Below, piece by piece: positions 17,018 to 24,663 of a DNA stretch of 30,271 nt. The DNA comes from a virus. Numbering within the stretch: position 1 is the stretch's first letter; each line of letters begins with the position of its first letter. The stretch covers positions 1 through 30,271 of IMG/VR virus record IMGVR_UViG_3300024346_007609; one strand, 5' to 3'. A program made the translations under genes and the position numbers. The notes beneath the pieces were generated by a model. That model made no database searches. It saw only the letters and a list, made by a program, of their open reading frames with translations, and was not told the origin of the DNA.

Positions 17018-17477
17018 TTACTTCTTCAAAGTCGAGACCAATGTCTTGACCTTTGTTCGTATGGAGATCCACAAGCTCTTGAGCGAGTTGAATAATTGAC
17101 CGACCGATTTGAGCTTCGCGATTATCTTCTGGAGCCAGTTCATGGGGTTCACCTAGGGTTACTTGTTTTGATTTTGGATCAGCTTGAAAAGAGACTGCGA
17201 GCATATCGTGGATGACATCATCAATGTGCTCCTTCACACTCTTTTTGCCACGGCAATGCCACTTCCTACGACTAAGGCAGTTTGGCTTGTTGCGGTCTTT
17301 GCCTCCACAGTCATAGCCAGCCTTCTGGGAGATTCCAGAGGATCTGGCACAATAGGAATCACCCGCAGAGGTACCAGGCTTGATCTTGTAGCCTTTGGCT
17401 CCATAGGAGACGGTTTTCTTCCTACCTGTTTTAGAATCAGTGTAGGACTTGGAAAATTTCTTACCTTTAGCTGGCAT
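17010..17477 (-). CDS. Small basic cysteine-containing phage protein, function unknown
   Basis: A 155-aa protein. The ATG at 17477 (MPAKGKKFSK) is preferred over an in-frame TTG two codons earlier. The N-terminal half is very basic (KTGRKKTVSYGAKGYKIKPG) and has GDSYCARSSGI and NCLSRRKWHCRGKKS. Cys43, Cys57, Cys67 and Cys75 could form a small metal site. This pattern resembles a conserved uncharacterised family seen in large aquatic phages. The C-terminal half is acidic and helical. It may bind nucleic acid, as an inference from charge, and overlaps the SNase gene by 8 bp. Confidence 0.65.
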   Translation of the reverse strand: MPAKGKKFSKSYTDSKTGRKKTVSYGAKGYKIKPGTSAGDSYCARSSGISQKAGYDCGGKDRNKPNCLSRRKWHCRGKKSVKEHIDDVIHDMLAVSFQADPKSKQVTLGEPHELAPEDNREAQIGRSIIQLAQELVDLHTNKGQDIGLDFEEVIV

Positions 17478-17489
17478 AGGCAAATCTAA

Positions 17490-18221
17490 CTACACTGGAG
17501 GGTAGTAGGTTGTGGAAACGGGGGTAGTAAGGCTAAAAGGACTTAAAATAGCAGAGGGTTGAAAACTACACTGCGTGGGTTTTACCACCGTGGCACTATA
17601 GGTGACGCTGCCCATGATGATGGTAGTTTCGCCCAAGTAAAAGCTGTCACCAGTAATAGTGACAACCAGGGATGATGGGTCCTGGAGCACATATGTGACC
17701 ACGGGCGAGTCACTGGGGAACCTTACACCAAACGTGCCAATGTCTACCCCATTCACAGTTATGACATAGTTGCCATCTGACACGGATGGCACGACAAACG
17801 TGACCAAGGTATTAGACGAAGTCTGTGGAGTTACCACAGTCTGACCAAACTTTATGACAGTACCCAAAAGCTGGTTGCCAATTATTTCAACCAAGGTGCT
17901 AATGGGGCCATAATTTCCGTTAAGTGAAGCTGTGCCTTGCCACACTGAACCCACATCTGGACCCCAATTTTGGTAAAATACTGAGGCCATCTCCTGTACA
18001 TCGGCCAGGGTGCAATCGTACCAGGCGGATGTGGTATAGCCCAAGTCAAGTTCAACCCGGGCAAAGGGGTTATTTGTCAGAGTGATGATAACATGCTGCA
18101 GACCGTAGTTGTCATCACCTTGGAAAACGTGTGTGCCAGGACTGGTCCAGTCTAACTTGAGAAATTGAAACTGGTACGTCTTCTTGTCAACGGCATATTG
18201 TATCTGTTCGCTAGTCAGCAC
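17490..18221 (-). CDS. Predicted virion protein with TIG/Ig-like domains
   Basis: A 243-aa protein with a GTG start at 18221. The N-terminal domain (about 1-95) is mixed, with LDWTSPGTHVFQGDDNYG. Residues about 105-170 look like an IPT/TIG-type Ig domain (GTVIKFGQTVV, VTFVVPSVSDGNYVITVNG), with a second beta region to the end. Such domains occur in phage tail and capsid decoration proteins. It is the first gene of a three-gene minus operon with the Cys protein and the SNase, and starts 21 bp from a divergent small gene. Virion location is inferred. Confidence 0.6.
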   Translation of the reverse strand: MLTSEQIQYAVDKKTYQFQFLKLDWTSPGTHVFQGDDNYGLQHVIITLTNNPFARVELDLGYTTSAWYDCTLADVQEMASVFYQNWGPDVGSVWQGTASLNGNYGPISTLVEIIGNQLLGTVIKFGQTVVTPQTSSNTLVTFVVPSVSDGNYVITVNGVDIGTFGVRFPSDSPVVTYVLQDPSSLVVTITGDSFYLGETTIIMGSVTYSATVVKPTQCSFQPSAILSPFSLTTPVSTTYYPPV

Positions 18222-18242
18222 GCTATACCTACGCGAGTAGTT

Positions 18243-18578
18243 ATGCCGGCTAACATGTCTATCTCAAAGAAACAACTTGCACCTGTTGTACAGTCATTCA
18301 AGGCCAAAGCAGAGACACTAAGGCCTGACAATGACTTGCAGAATGCCATGGGCCCACAATCATGGGGTATCCAAGTGGGCCGTGCAACGCAAGACTTTGA
18401 GAATTATCTGTCACGCATCTCAAACAGAATCCTTGGGCGGCTGGAAAAAGGTGAGTACGCGCCCACATCAGCCATGAATAACCGCAATCGTCCCATGGAC
18501 ATGGATGACGATAAGAAGGAACTGTCCAAGATTGGTGGCAAAGCCACTCGTGAGATCTCTAAGATCCTAGGTGTTTAG
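18243..18578 (+). CDS. Small hypothetical protein
   Basis: A 111-aa basic helical protein from the ATG at 18243 (MPANMSISKKQ); a start at 18255 is possible. An upstream in-frame ATG at 18165 would run through the first 57 bp of the divergent gene and reads as non-coding. Motifs such as FENYLSRISNRILGRLEKGEY suggest helix bundles. Its TAG (18576-18578) overlaps the convergent helicase stop, and a terminator-like hairpin follows at once. Function unknown. Confidence 0.6.
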   Translation: MPANMSISKKQLAPVVQSFKAKAETLRPDNDLQNAMGPQSWGIQVGRATQDFENYLSRISNRILGRLEKGEYAPTSAMNNRNRPMDMDDDKKELSKIGGKATREISKILGV

Positions 18579-20323
18579 AATAGGCACTCATATCGTGTGC
18601 CTTTGTCTTTTGTGTCTGGACCCAAGACAGGGAACACATACTCATACCCACGGATTTTCTCCAGCTTTTCTAAAAGAGCAAGCCCGTTCTTCTTTAAACG
18701 TGGGTGTTGTCTGTCGATGAACATAACAATCTCACACTCATTCTTGCCAGTTTTCTTTTGGCGAATGAAACGACCGATAATCTGAGACATCAACTCGTGT
18801 GATACCACGTGGTCAGCCACGATGCCTCCACGTATCTCATTTATGGAAACACCCTCCTTGACCAAAGGCGTGATCAGGACAGCTCCAGGCGTTTTCTTGA
18901 GCCACTCAAATGTCTCATCTCTTTCTTTGGAGTCGTGGGTTGAGAAAAGTATCTTCACCAACTCTGGCTTTACAAGCTTAGAAATGCTCGCTTGAAGGAT
19001 CAGAATGTGCAAGGTTCTTGTGGCCACAACCAACGTGGGATGGCCTTGATCAGAGAAGTGTTTGGCCCAGTCTGCAATGAGTTGGTTTCTTTCCTTGAAT
19101 TGAATGATGCCCAAGTCATTCACTCGTTCCAACAAACACCAGCGAGATTCAATCTCAACGTCATCATCATCCACTTGAACATGGTGCATGTTTTGTGTGG
19201 GTATCAACTCACCCTTTCTGTCTCTCTTCAAACCGTCTTGCTCACTCTCTTTATAGTCACCTGTCTTCTTATCTGGCTCTGCTTTCTCAAACACAGGTCC
19301 AACATACTTGGCTTTGGACCACTTGTTGTCAATCAACACCCAGGCTGGACTTTCCGGACGGGCGGTGTGGGGCAGATGTGAAAACCTATCTTTCCAATCC
19401 AAGTTGTCCACCACGTAGATTGTGGGTTTGGCCACACGACCCACTCGGATAAGAGGGTCGACTTCAACCCTATTTCGTATGGGACCGACTAAACCATGAA
19501 TCCTTGAAAAAGAAACCACATCGTCCTCACGAGTGGTGTCTGACGCACCCAGTCGAAAAAAGGCTGGAGTGGACAGGAGTATTCGTTGCCAACTCTCACT
19601 GGATGCATGATGATGCTCGTCGACCAACACTGTCATGAAAGTTCTGAACCACTTCTCGTATGTGAGTTCATCATAGTTTGCATGCATACATGCGGCTGTG
19701 GCCACCACCATGTCTTTGCCCTCACAGTTTTTCTTTCCACCGCCAAACTGGGTGATGTCCCAGTCAGGAAGAAACTTCTTGGACTCACGGTAGACTTGGT
19801 TGATAAGTCGTTCAGTGGGAGTCAAGTACAAAAAACGAGACTCAGGAAAACGCCGCTTGATCATGGCAGCAGCTGCACAAAACATGGCCGTCTTGCCACC
19901 ACTGACCGTGACCTTATGAACACCATGGCCATGATTCAACCAGGACGCAATGCATGACTTCTGGTTTCCATCCAGTTCAAAGTCAGAGACTAGTAAATCA
20001 TCAGGGACATCATCTACAACCAGACCATGAAACGGACTCTTGATGAGTTTTTCCTTGTCAACCTCAATGTGCAATGTCTTGCAAGCTTCAAGCACAGAGT
20101 CCTGCAAACCACGAAGGGCCTTTCCAGCTTGGGCAGCACTACGCTCAATCAGCTTCATGTAACCATCCCAACCCTTCTTGCCACCACTCATCTTGTAGAG
20201 CTGGTATGAATCGGCCCGCCAATAATTGGGTGGCCTTATCTTGGTGGCCTCAATGAGCGAAGACAGCTCTTTAGCATCACCCTCAATATGGATGTAGATA
20301 GCAGTCTCTCGTACAAAAATCAT
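18575..20323 (-). CDS. UvsW-like SF2 DNA helicase
   Basis: A 582-aa ATPase. After an N-terminal domain (about 1-110) come a Q-like LDGNQKSCI, a Walker A of unusual form, VTVSGGKTAMF (138-148), an LTPTERLINQV motif Ia, the DEHH box (235-238), a LGASDT motif III (258-263) and QIIGRFIRQKK motif VI (about 513). An insertion of about 100 residues rich in charged amino acids follows motif III. This layout fits the UvsW/SSL2-type helicases that unwind branched DNA in phage replication and recombination. Its ATG overlaps the FkbM stop as ATGA, so the two are cotranscribed. The 3' end overlaps the opposing small gene. A type III restriction subunit is less likely, as no methylase or nuclease partner is present. 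Confidence 0.85.
   Translation of the reverse strand: MIFVRETAIYIHIEGDAKELSSLIEATKIRPPNYWRADSYQLYKMSGGKKGWDGYMKLIERSAAQAGKALRGLQDSVLEACKTLHIEVDKEKLIKSPFHGLVVDDVPDDLLVSDFELDGNQKSCIASWLNHGHGVHKVTVSGGKTAMFCAAAAMIKRRFPESRFLYLTPTERLINQVYRESKKFLPDWDITQFGGGKKNCEGKDMVVATAACMHANYDELTYEKWFRTFMTVLVDEHHHASSESWQRILLSTPAFFRLGASDTTREDDVVSFSRIHGLVGPIRNRVEVDPLIRVGRVAKPTIYVVDNLDWKDRFSHLPHTARPESPAWVLIDNKWSKAKYVGPVFEKAEPDKKTGDYKESEQDGLKRDRKGELIPTQNMHHVQVDDDDVEIESRWCLLERVNDLGIIQFKERNQLIADWAKHFSDQGHPTLVVATRTLHILILQASISKLVKPELVKILFSTHDSKERDETFEWLKKTPGAVLITPLVKEGVSINEIRGGIVADHVVSHELMSQIIGRFIRQKKTGKNECEIVMFIDRQHPRLKKNGLALLEKLEKIRGYEYVFPVLGPDTKDKGTRYECLF
18582..18611 (+). terminator. Terminator-like hairpin after the 18243 gene, inside the helicase gene
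   Basis: AGGCAC (18582-18587) pairs with GTGCCT (18597-18602) over a 9-nt loop, and TTGTCTTTTG follows. It begins 4 bp after the plus-strand stop and lies within the helicase 3' codons, the same design as at thyA. The stem is short, so strength is uncertain. Confidence 0.55.
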
Positions 20324-20979
20324 AGATCGAATCGTGAGACCCAGGCGTCTAGTGGTCGGTGTCCCACTTGTTTACCATCAGGCTGGCTCCACCAGAAAAA
20401 CATCTGGTGTTGATGGGTTAACTTGTAGCTAAAATTAAATAAGTATTCACACATGGCTTGGTGCTTGGCCTGTGAGTCGTGTGTCTCTAGAAATATGGTT
20501 TTGAAAAAAGTTATGTCACGGCGATGTGCTGACCACAGAACATTGTACTCATAACCTTCTATGTCCATCTTCAGAACTGCGTTACCAGCGTAGGACTGGT
20601 GTCCATGAGTTATCTCCTCCAAAGGAATGCTAAAGATTTCAGAACCCTGGCCCACCTTTGAGTTGTTATCATCATCACTGATGAGAACGGGTTTATAGTC
20701 ATGGCTAACTGCACGATTATGAAGCACGAAACTGCTATGGTTACCAAAACAATGGTGCAATCTTTGGTAATTTTTAGCGTTGGGTTCAACACAAATTACT
20801 TTCTCAGCTTGACTATGAAAATGGGCCATGTAGGAAAAAGTGCCCATGTGAGCACCAATGTCTACCACAAGGTGGTCCTTAAAACAACCTGGAGATAAAC
20901 CATAGCAATTACGTGTGACAACTTCATCAAACACCCCTGGGTTCCCACCACGTAAAAAATCTAAGTCGATGTTACTCAT
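20320..20979 (-). CDS. FkbM-family SAM-dependent methyltransferase
   Basis: A 219-aa methyltransferase with a Rossmann core: motif I VVDIGAHMGTFS (38-49), the acidic CVEPN (63-67) that holds the SAM ribose, and the FkbM signature LKMDIEGYEYNVL (136-148). FkbM enzymes O-methylate sugars or polyketides. Next to a GT9 glycosyltransferase this suggests methylation of a glycan that the phage builds or alters. It lies 22 bp after the GT9 gene and overlaps the helicase start by 4 bp. The acceptor is unknown. Confidence 0.88.
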   Translation of the reverse strand: MSNIDLDFLRGGNPGVFDEVVTRNCYGLSPGCFKDHLVVDIGAHMGTFSYMAHFHSQAEKVICVEPNAKNYQRLHHCFGNHSSFVLHNRAVSHDYKPVLISDDDNNSKVGQGSEIFSIPLEEITHGHQSYAGNAVLKMDIEGYEYNVLWSAHRRDITFFKTIFLETHDSQAKHQAMCEYLFNFSYKLTHQHQMFFWWSQPDGKQVGHRPLDAWVSRFDL

Positions 20980-21001
20980 GTCTATCCTGTGTGATTCGCT
21001 T

Positions 21002-22129
21002 TTATTGGCCTGTTAAATCTGTGTACACCTTTATTTTCTGGACAACTTCATCAAAGGGTATTGCACTCAATACAGCACACTGAGGCATATTGGCTGTGGG
21101 ACAGTAGTGTGGAAAAGAAGTGGTATAGGCATGACAAGGTGCCATGTGACAAGCATCTTTCTTGAAGATAGGTGAATGATTCCTGTAGTATCGCACTCTA
21201 GTTTCTGGGTCGATGGGTCCCCATAATCCAACGCAGGGTATTCCTTGTGAACCAGCAATGTGGACAACCATACTATCAGGTGCAACACAGACCTCAGCTT
21301 GGCCAATCATTGCCCATAGCACCCTTAGGTTGGGGGCTGTGTACGGTACCACATTAAAAGGGTGGTCCTTGAGCATGTCCTTGAAAACGTGGGTGTGACC
21401 AATGCCGTCATAGACGGCATACCAGATGATGTCAGGAAACTTTGATGCCACATGCTTCAATAGGCTGACAGACTCATCAGGAGTCAGTGATCTCACTCGT
21501 GATGCAGCTGATAATTGGTAAATTCCAATGCGTCGGCCAAAGATCAAGTTGTGGGCTGAGTGCATCTCATCAGTAGTAAAGCGTGGGGCGACACACTTCA
21601 ATGACAGGTCCACTGATGAGGGATCTATTCCAATCTTAAACAGCATGGAGTCAAGTGGGTGCAGTTGAGGACAATGCTCATCCAAATTGGCCACCACTTC
21701 ACACATAAGGTGGTGATCAAAAAGTCCAAACACGGCCAAGTCCATGGGAAGTACATTTACTGATCTTATCCAAGATAAATTCGACCAGCACTCTGCATTT
21801 CCAGGATCAACAAGGACGTGCACTTTGTAGCCCATGTTGTGTAGTATCAAGGTAAGAGGCCAAGTCATGACTTGATCACCAAAACCACCACACCCATTAT
21901 AAACAAGAACATTGCCACCCTCACCTTTTCTGGCCACAAAATTGGCCAATCTTGGTTCCAGTAGTGATTGCTTAAGTATGGATTTCTGGAAGTCTTGGCT
22001 CTGGGCAAGCTTCACGAGTTGTGCCCGACCAAAAACGTAATGACTTCCGGGCAACCCCTTAAACAAGCACTGGCCAGTGCTCTTGTTAAAGTGAAGATCC
22101 ACATGTTTATGAAATGTGATGATATTCAT
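21002..22129 (-). CDS. GT9-family glycosyltransferase (heptosyltransferase-like)
   Basis: A 375-aa GT-B enzyme. The N-terminal Rossmann half has GGFGDQVMTWPLTLIL (81-96), and the C-terminal half has the donor-site signature VAPDSMVVHIAGSQG (282-296) and GLWGPIDPETRVRYY (301-315), as in ADP-heptose:LPS heptosyltransferases. Four cysteines near the end (327, 332, 343, 351) could bind a metal. Unlike the split GT9 in the tail operon, this one is complete in one frame. It is preceded by a 72-aa gene (ATGA overlap) and followed by FkbM. The sugar and acceptor are unknown. Confidence 0.85.
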   Translation of the reverse strand: MNIITFHKHVDLHFNKSTGQCLFKGLPGSHYVFGRAQLVKLAQSQDFQKSILKQSLLEPRLANFVARKGEGGNVLVYNGCGGFGDQVMTWPLTLILHNMGYKVHVLVDPGNAECWSNLSWIRSVNVLPMDLAVFGLFDHHLMCEVVANLDEHCPQLHPLDSMLFKIGIDPSSVDLSLKCVAPRFTTDEMHSAHNLIFGRRIGIYQLSAASRVRSLTPDESVSLLKHVASKFPDIIWYAVYDGIGHTHVFKDMLKDHPFNVVPYTAPNLRVLWAMIGQAEVCVAPDSMVVHIAGSQGIPCVGLWGPIDPETRVRYYRNHSPIFKKDACHMAPCHAYTTSFPHYCPTANMPQCAVLSAIPFDEVVQKIKVYTDLTGQ

Positions 22130-22344
22130 TGGAATAGCTTTCGTCGACCCACAACCTTATAACCACGACTGGAAAGACGCACATCTTTGATGGTGTTGTC
22201 TTCTGTGATGTCTTGACGTGTTCGAATTTCGTTTAGAGTACCTTCTATCCGTATGAATCTGCGGTGCTTAAAGGCCTGATCCACGAACTCTGGGTCCTCA
22301 ATATCAAATTTCCTATCCCTTACCTTTGTGAGGAATTCTTTCAT
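22126..22344 (-). CDS. Small hypothetical protein, first gene of the GT9-FkbM-helicase operon
   Basis: A 72-aa, highly charged protein (MKEFLTKVRDRKFDIED..., HRRFIRIEGTLNEIRTR). It is separated by 27 bp from a divergent operon, with a palindromic motif in between, and overlaps the GT9 start as ATGA. No domain is recognised; the basic content would suit nucleic acid binding. Confidence 0.55.
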   Translation of the reverse strand: MKEFLTKVRDRKFDIEDPEFVDQAFKHRRFIRIEGTLNEIRTRQDITEDNTIKDVRLSSRGYKVVGRRKLFQ

Positions 22345-22371
22345 GACTACAAGAACTGTAGTTAGAGACGT
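22345..22371. promoter_or_regulatory. Divergent control site with CAAGAACTG motif and palindrome
   Basis: The plus strand holds CAAGAACTGTAGTTAG at 22350-22365, 22 nt before the ATG at 22372. Here the core is framed by a perfect 6-bp inverted repeat, ACTACA (22346-22351) and TGTAGT (22357-22362), around AGAAC. It fills almost the whole gap between two divergent operons and could serve either direction. Confidence 0.6.
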
Positions 22372-22752
22372 ATGAAGCTAAAGAAACAAGCTGGACAATT
22401 CAACACCTATAGTGCTGAACTCACTTATGGTGAAATCCTTGTGTTACGTAACGGCCTTCAGAACAGCCCAGGTATGGGCCCGGAAGCAGATGAAATGCTA
22501 GAGGGTTTTAACTGGTACTTGGAGAAGATGCCAGAACCGGGTGAAGAGGGCGATAAGAAGGAAGGTACCTCTGACAACCCTAACATGGCCAAAGATAAGG
22601 CGGATGATGCCCTGAGTCCCATGTTGCTGGAACCCGCTCCAGGACAAGAAGACACGGCGTCTGAAGAAGACGACAGGGGTGAAGAGACACTGGCCGACAG
22701 ACTGGGCGTCAATACAGAGGAAGAGGAATTGCCTGAGCCTCCCACACGCTAA
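22372..22752 (+). CDS. Acidic hypothetical protein, possible scaffold or virion gene
   Basis: A 126-aa protein. Residues 1-50 look folded (KLKKQAGQFNTYSAELTYGEI, LEGFNWYLEKM); the rest is a disordered tail rich in Glu, Asp and Pro. It opens a plus operon whose other members look structural. The stop overlaps the next ATG by 1 bp (TAATG). A scaffold or chaperone role is speculation from composition. Confidence 0.6.
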   Translation: MKLKKQAGQFNTYSAELTYGEILVLRNGLQNSPGMGPEADEMLEGFNWYLEKMPEPGEEGDKKEGTSDNPNMAKDKADDALSPMLLEPAPGQEDTASEEDDRGEETLADRLGVNTEEEELPEPPTR

Positions 22753-23318
22753 TGAACAGTCCGCTCATCACTGACAGCTCATTAGGCTCAGAAAGTTTCA
22801 AAATTCTGAGCCTTAATAATGCGTTGTATACTCACTCCTTGGAGGGTTTGAACGCCCACGACTCTGAAGGGGTTGTGGCCTACACCTTCACAGATTCTGG
22901 AGGCAACAGCCTGAGTGTCTATAGTCTGCTGATTGGTGGGCAAAATCAAAGTGGCACTGTACAAAAAGTCTACTTGCCTATAAAGAGCTTTGTTCCTGTG
23001 CCAACAGTTTCTGGTCTTTTTGAGTACAGCTTTGTGGGGCTTGGGTCTGTGCCCACGGCTGAGTCCACCAGTTCAACAAACATTGGTTTTCAAAGCCAAG
23101 ATGACTTTGATTTAGCTTTGGTAAATTTGACGTTAGAGATCAACTCAGACGCAAGTACCACAACCGATGAGAAAACAGCCATGACAAATCTTCTCAGTAT
23201 ACTACAGTATGGGTCTACTGACCAAGACTATAACCAAGTGGTAAATGGGGTTACCTACACCATTCACCTTACAGTCTACACTTCACAGGCTTACGTCCTT
23301 GTATCCTATCAAAGATGA
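22752..23318 (+). CDS. Predicted structural protein
   Basis: A 188-aa beta-rich protein with LNNALYTHSLEGL, VVAYTFTDSGGNSLSVYSLL and VQKVYLPIKSFVPVP, followed by a helical segment (DDFDLALVNLTLEINSD) and a strand-rich end. Hydrophilic, with no signal or membrane segment. It lies in a tight operon (TAATG before, ATGA after). The KVYLPI segment resembles the YYVPA and YSIPA segments of the next two proteins, which hints at a shared module. Virion role inferred. Confidence 0.55.
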   Translation: MNSPLITDSSLGSESFKILSLNNALYTHSLEGLNAHDSEGVVAYTFTDSGGNSLSVYSLLIGGQNQSGTVQKVYLPIKSFVPVPTVSGLFEYSFVGLGSVPTAESTSSTNIGFQSQDDFDLALVNLTLEINSDASTTTDEKTAMTNLLSILQYGSTDQDYNQVVNGVTYTIHLTVYTSQAYVLVSYQR

Positions 23319-23566
23319 GTGCTACTAGCATACTCACATCTGAAGAAACGTTGTCCTTAGAGCAACGGGCAACCCAAGCCCAGTCAGCTCTTGAGGAACA
23401 CGTTGAGCAGAACCATGGCCAAACACACTTAGGCCTGCTGATAACTACGCCAGTCAACCCATACAAGGACAGTGCGGGCCAAAGTTGGCCATCCAGCAGT
23501 GCCAGAGTTGTTGTTATACAGATCAGTGGTGTCAAGTACTATGTACCGGCTCAAATTGTGCCATGA
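23315..23566 (+). CDS. Small predicted structural protein
   Basis: An 83-aa protein with a helical first half (SEETLSLEQRATQAQSALEE) and a strand-rich second half ending in VVVIQISGVKYYVPAQIVP. It overlaps both neighbours by 4 bp. The end resembles a segment of the next protein (TLQIVANGQIYSIPASL), so the two may share a small virion module. Function unknown. Confidence 0.55.
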   Translation: MSATSILTSEETLSLEQRATQAQSALEEHVEQNHGQTHLGLLITTPVNPYKDSAGQSWPSSSARVVVIQISGVKYYVPAQIVP

Positions 23567-24663
23567 ACTCATCCCAACTGATAACGGCCAGTGATCTTGT
23601 GGCTATAGCCGCCCAAGTAGATCTGCTAGTGGCCAACGTAGAGGCCCACCGCAACTTAGGCCTGGCTGTTTCTCATGGCAACATTACCGTGGTGGATGAG
23701 GCTGTTTATGACAACAGTTCCACATATTTTGATGACTCACCCAATTCACCAATTGGCAATAGGGTTGGAACAGTCACCCTTCAGATTGTGGCTAATGGCC
23801 AAATCTATAGCATACCAGCCAGTCTGTCACTGTATGGTCCGCCAAGAGTTGGTACCATAACCCAGCAACTAAACACAGAGGCTTTTAGCTTTGCGTCTGC
23901 AGGAGACACTCAGCCCCCTGTTACTGTCACGTGTGAGTTCACAGCATCACAAGCCACCGTTGTAACATGGCAAGTGTATGTGGGCAGTGCTTGGGTTAGC
24001 ATGAACACCGTCTATTTTTATTTTGGCGGAGGCCAGTATTCTGGACACCAGACCCATGATTTTAGGGCTTCAACTGCTACATTCACATATAAGAATGCTG
24101 ATGGCTCCTCAGGCACTTCAACTGTTACGTCTGGCCTAGTTCAAAACACGACGCCCAGCTACACCGAGCCATCCGCTCAGACAGCATCACTAACGATGGC
24201 CTTCTTTACCGGTGACACCACTGGAAAGATAACTCTGGGCAAGATACGGTTAAAAATCGACAACTCGGCTATCGGTGGTGGAATTCGTTACTCAGGCGAA
24301 TGTACCGTCACTTTGGAAGACCAGACTGGTTCTTGGATAGTGTCAGCCATTGAACATCCCTGGACTGACCTGGAGCTCAAGAGACTATTTAGGTTTAAGA
24401 CATGGGCTTGCAAGCACCAAGCCTATGAAACGTCAATCTACAGAGGATCTTTGGGACGTCAACTAGTCGAGAGGATGGGGGCCAGATTCGTTGAATCTGG
24501 CCTAAAAGAAAAAGTCATCGCCATGCTGAATTCAAACATGACGATGACCCAAAGATACTCGACCTACAGGGCACTGATCAAAGAGTGCTTTAAGAAGTAT
24601 TGGCCTGATTGCCCCAATTCACACGTTCAAAAAGAATTAGGCCACAACGACGCCAATGTATGA
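23563..24663 (+). CDS. Predicted tail/virion structural protein
   Basis: A 366-aa protein. The ATG at 23563 (MNSSQLITASDL) is in an ATGA overlap with the preceding stop; an earlier in-frame ATG at 23485 would add a Cys-rich stretch that is only the other frame of the 83-aa gene. Residues about 1-95 hold a helix and the QIYSIPASL module, about 95-255 are beta-rich with Ig-like features (PPVTVTCEFTASQATVVTWQVYVG), and about 270-366 are helical and basic (LVERMGARFVESGLKEKVI, RALIKECFKKYW). The last 27 bp overlap the convergent fibre gene. A tail role is likely but unproven. Confidence 0.6.
   Translation: MNSSQLITASDLVAIAAQVDLLVANVEAHRNLGLAVSHGNITVVDEAVYDNSSTYFDDSPNSPIGNRVGTVTLQIVANGQIYSIPASLSLYGPPRVGTITQQLNTEAFSFASAGDTQPPVTVTCEFTASQATVVTWQVYVGSAWVSMNTVYFYFGGGQYSGHQTHDFRASTATFTYKNADGSSGTSTVTSGLVQNTTPSYTEPSAQTASLTMAFFTGDTTGKITLGKIRLKIDNSAIGGGIRYSGECTVTLEDQTGSWIVSAIEHPWTDLELKRLFRFKTWACKHQAYETSIYRGSLGRQLVERMGARFVESGLKEKVIAMLNSNMTMTQRYSTYRALIKECFKKYWPDCPNSHVQKELGHNDANV

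Noticed and set aside
18165-18242. N-terminal extension of the 18243 gene
   Set aside because: It is antisense to the first codons of the divergent gene, and the residues look like translated non-coding sequence.
18575-20323. Helicase as part of a restriction or defence system
   Set aside because: No methylase, nuclease or specificity subunit lies nearby; the neighbours are FkbM and GT9, and the architecture fits phage UvsW-type helicases.
23485-23562. Upstream ATG for the 366-aa protein
   Set aside because: The extension is Cys-rich and only the alternate frame of the 83-aa gene; the ATGA overlap at 23563 fits the operon pattern.
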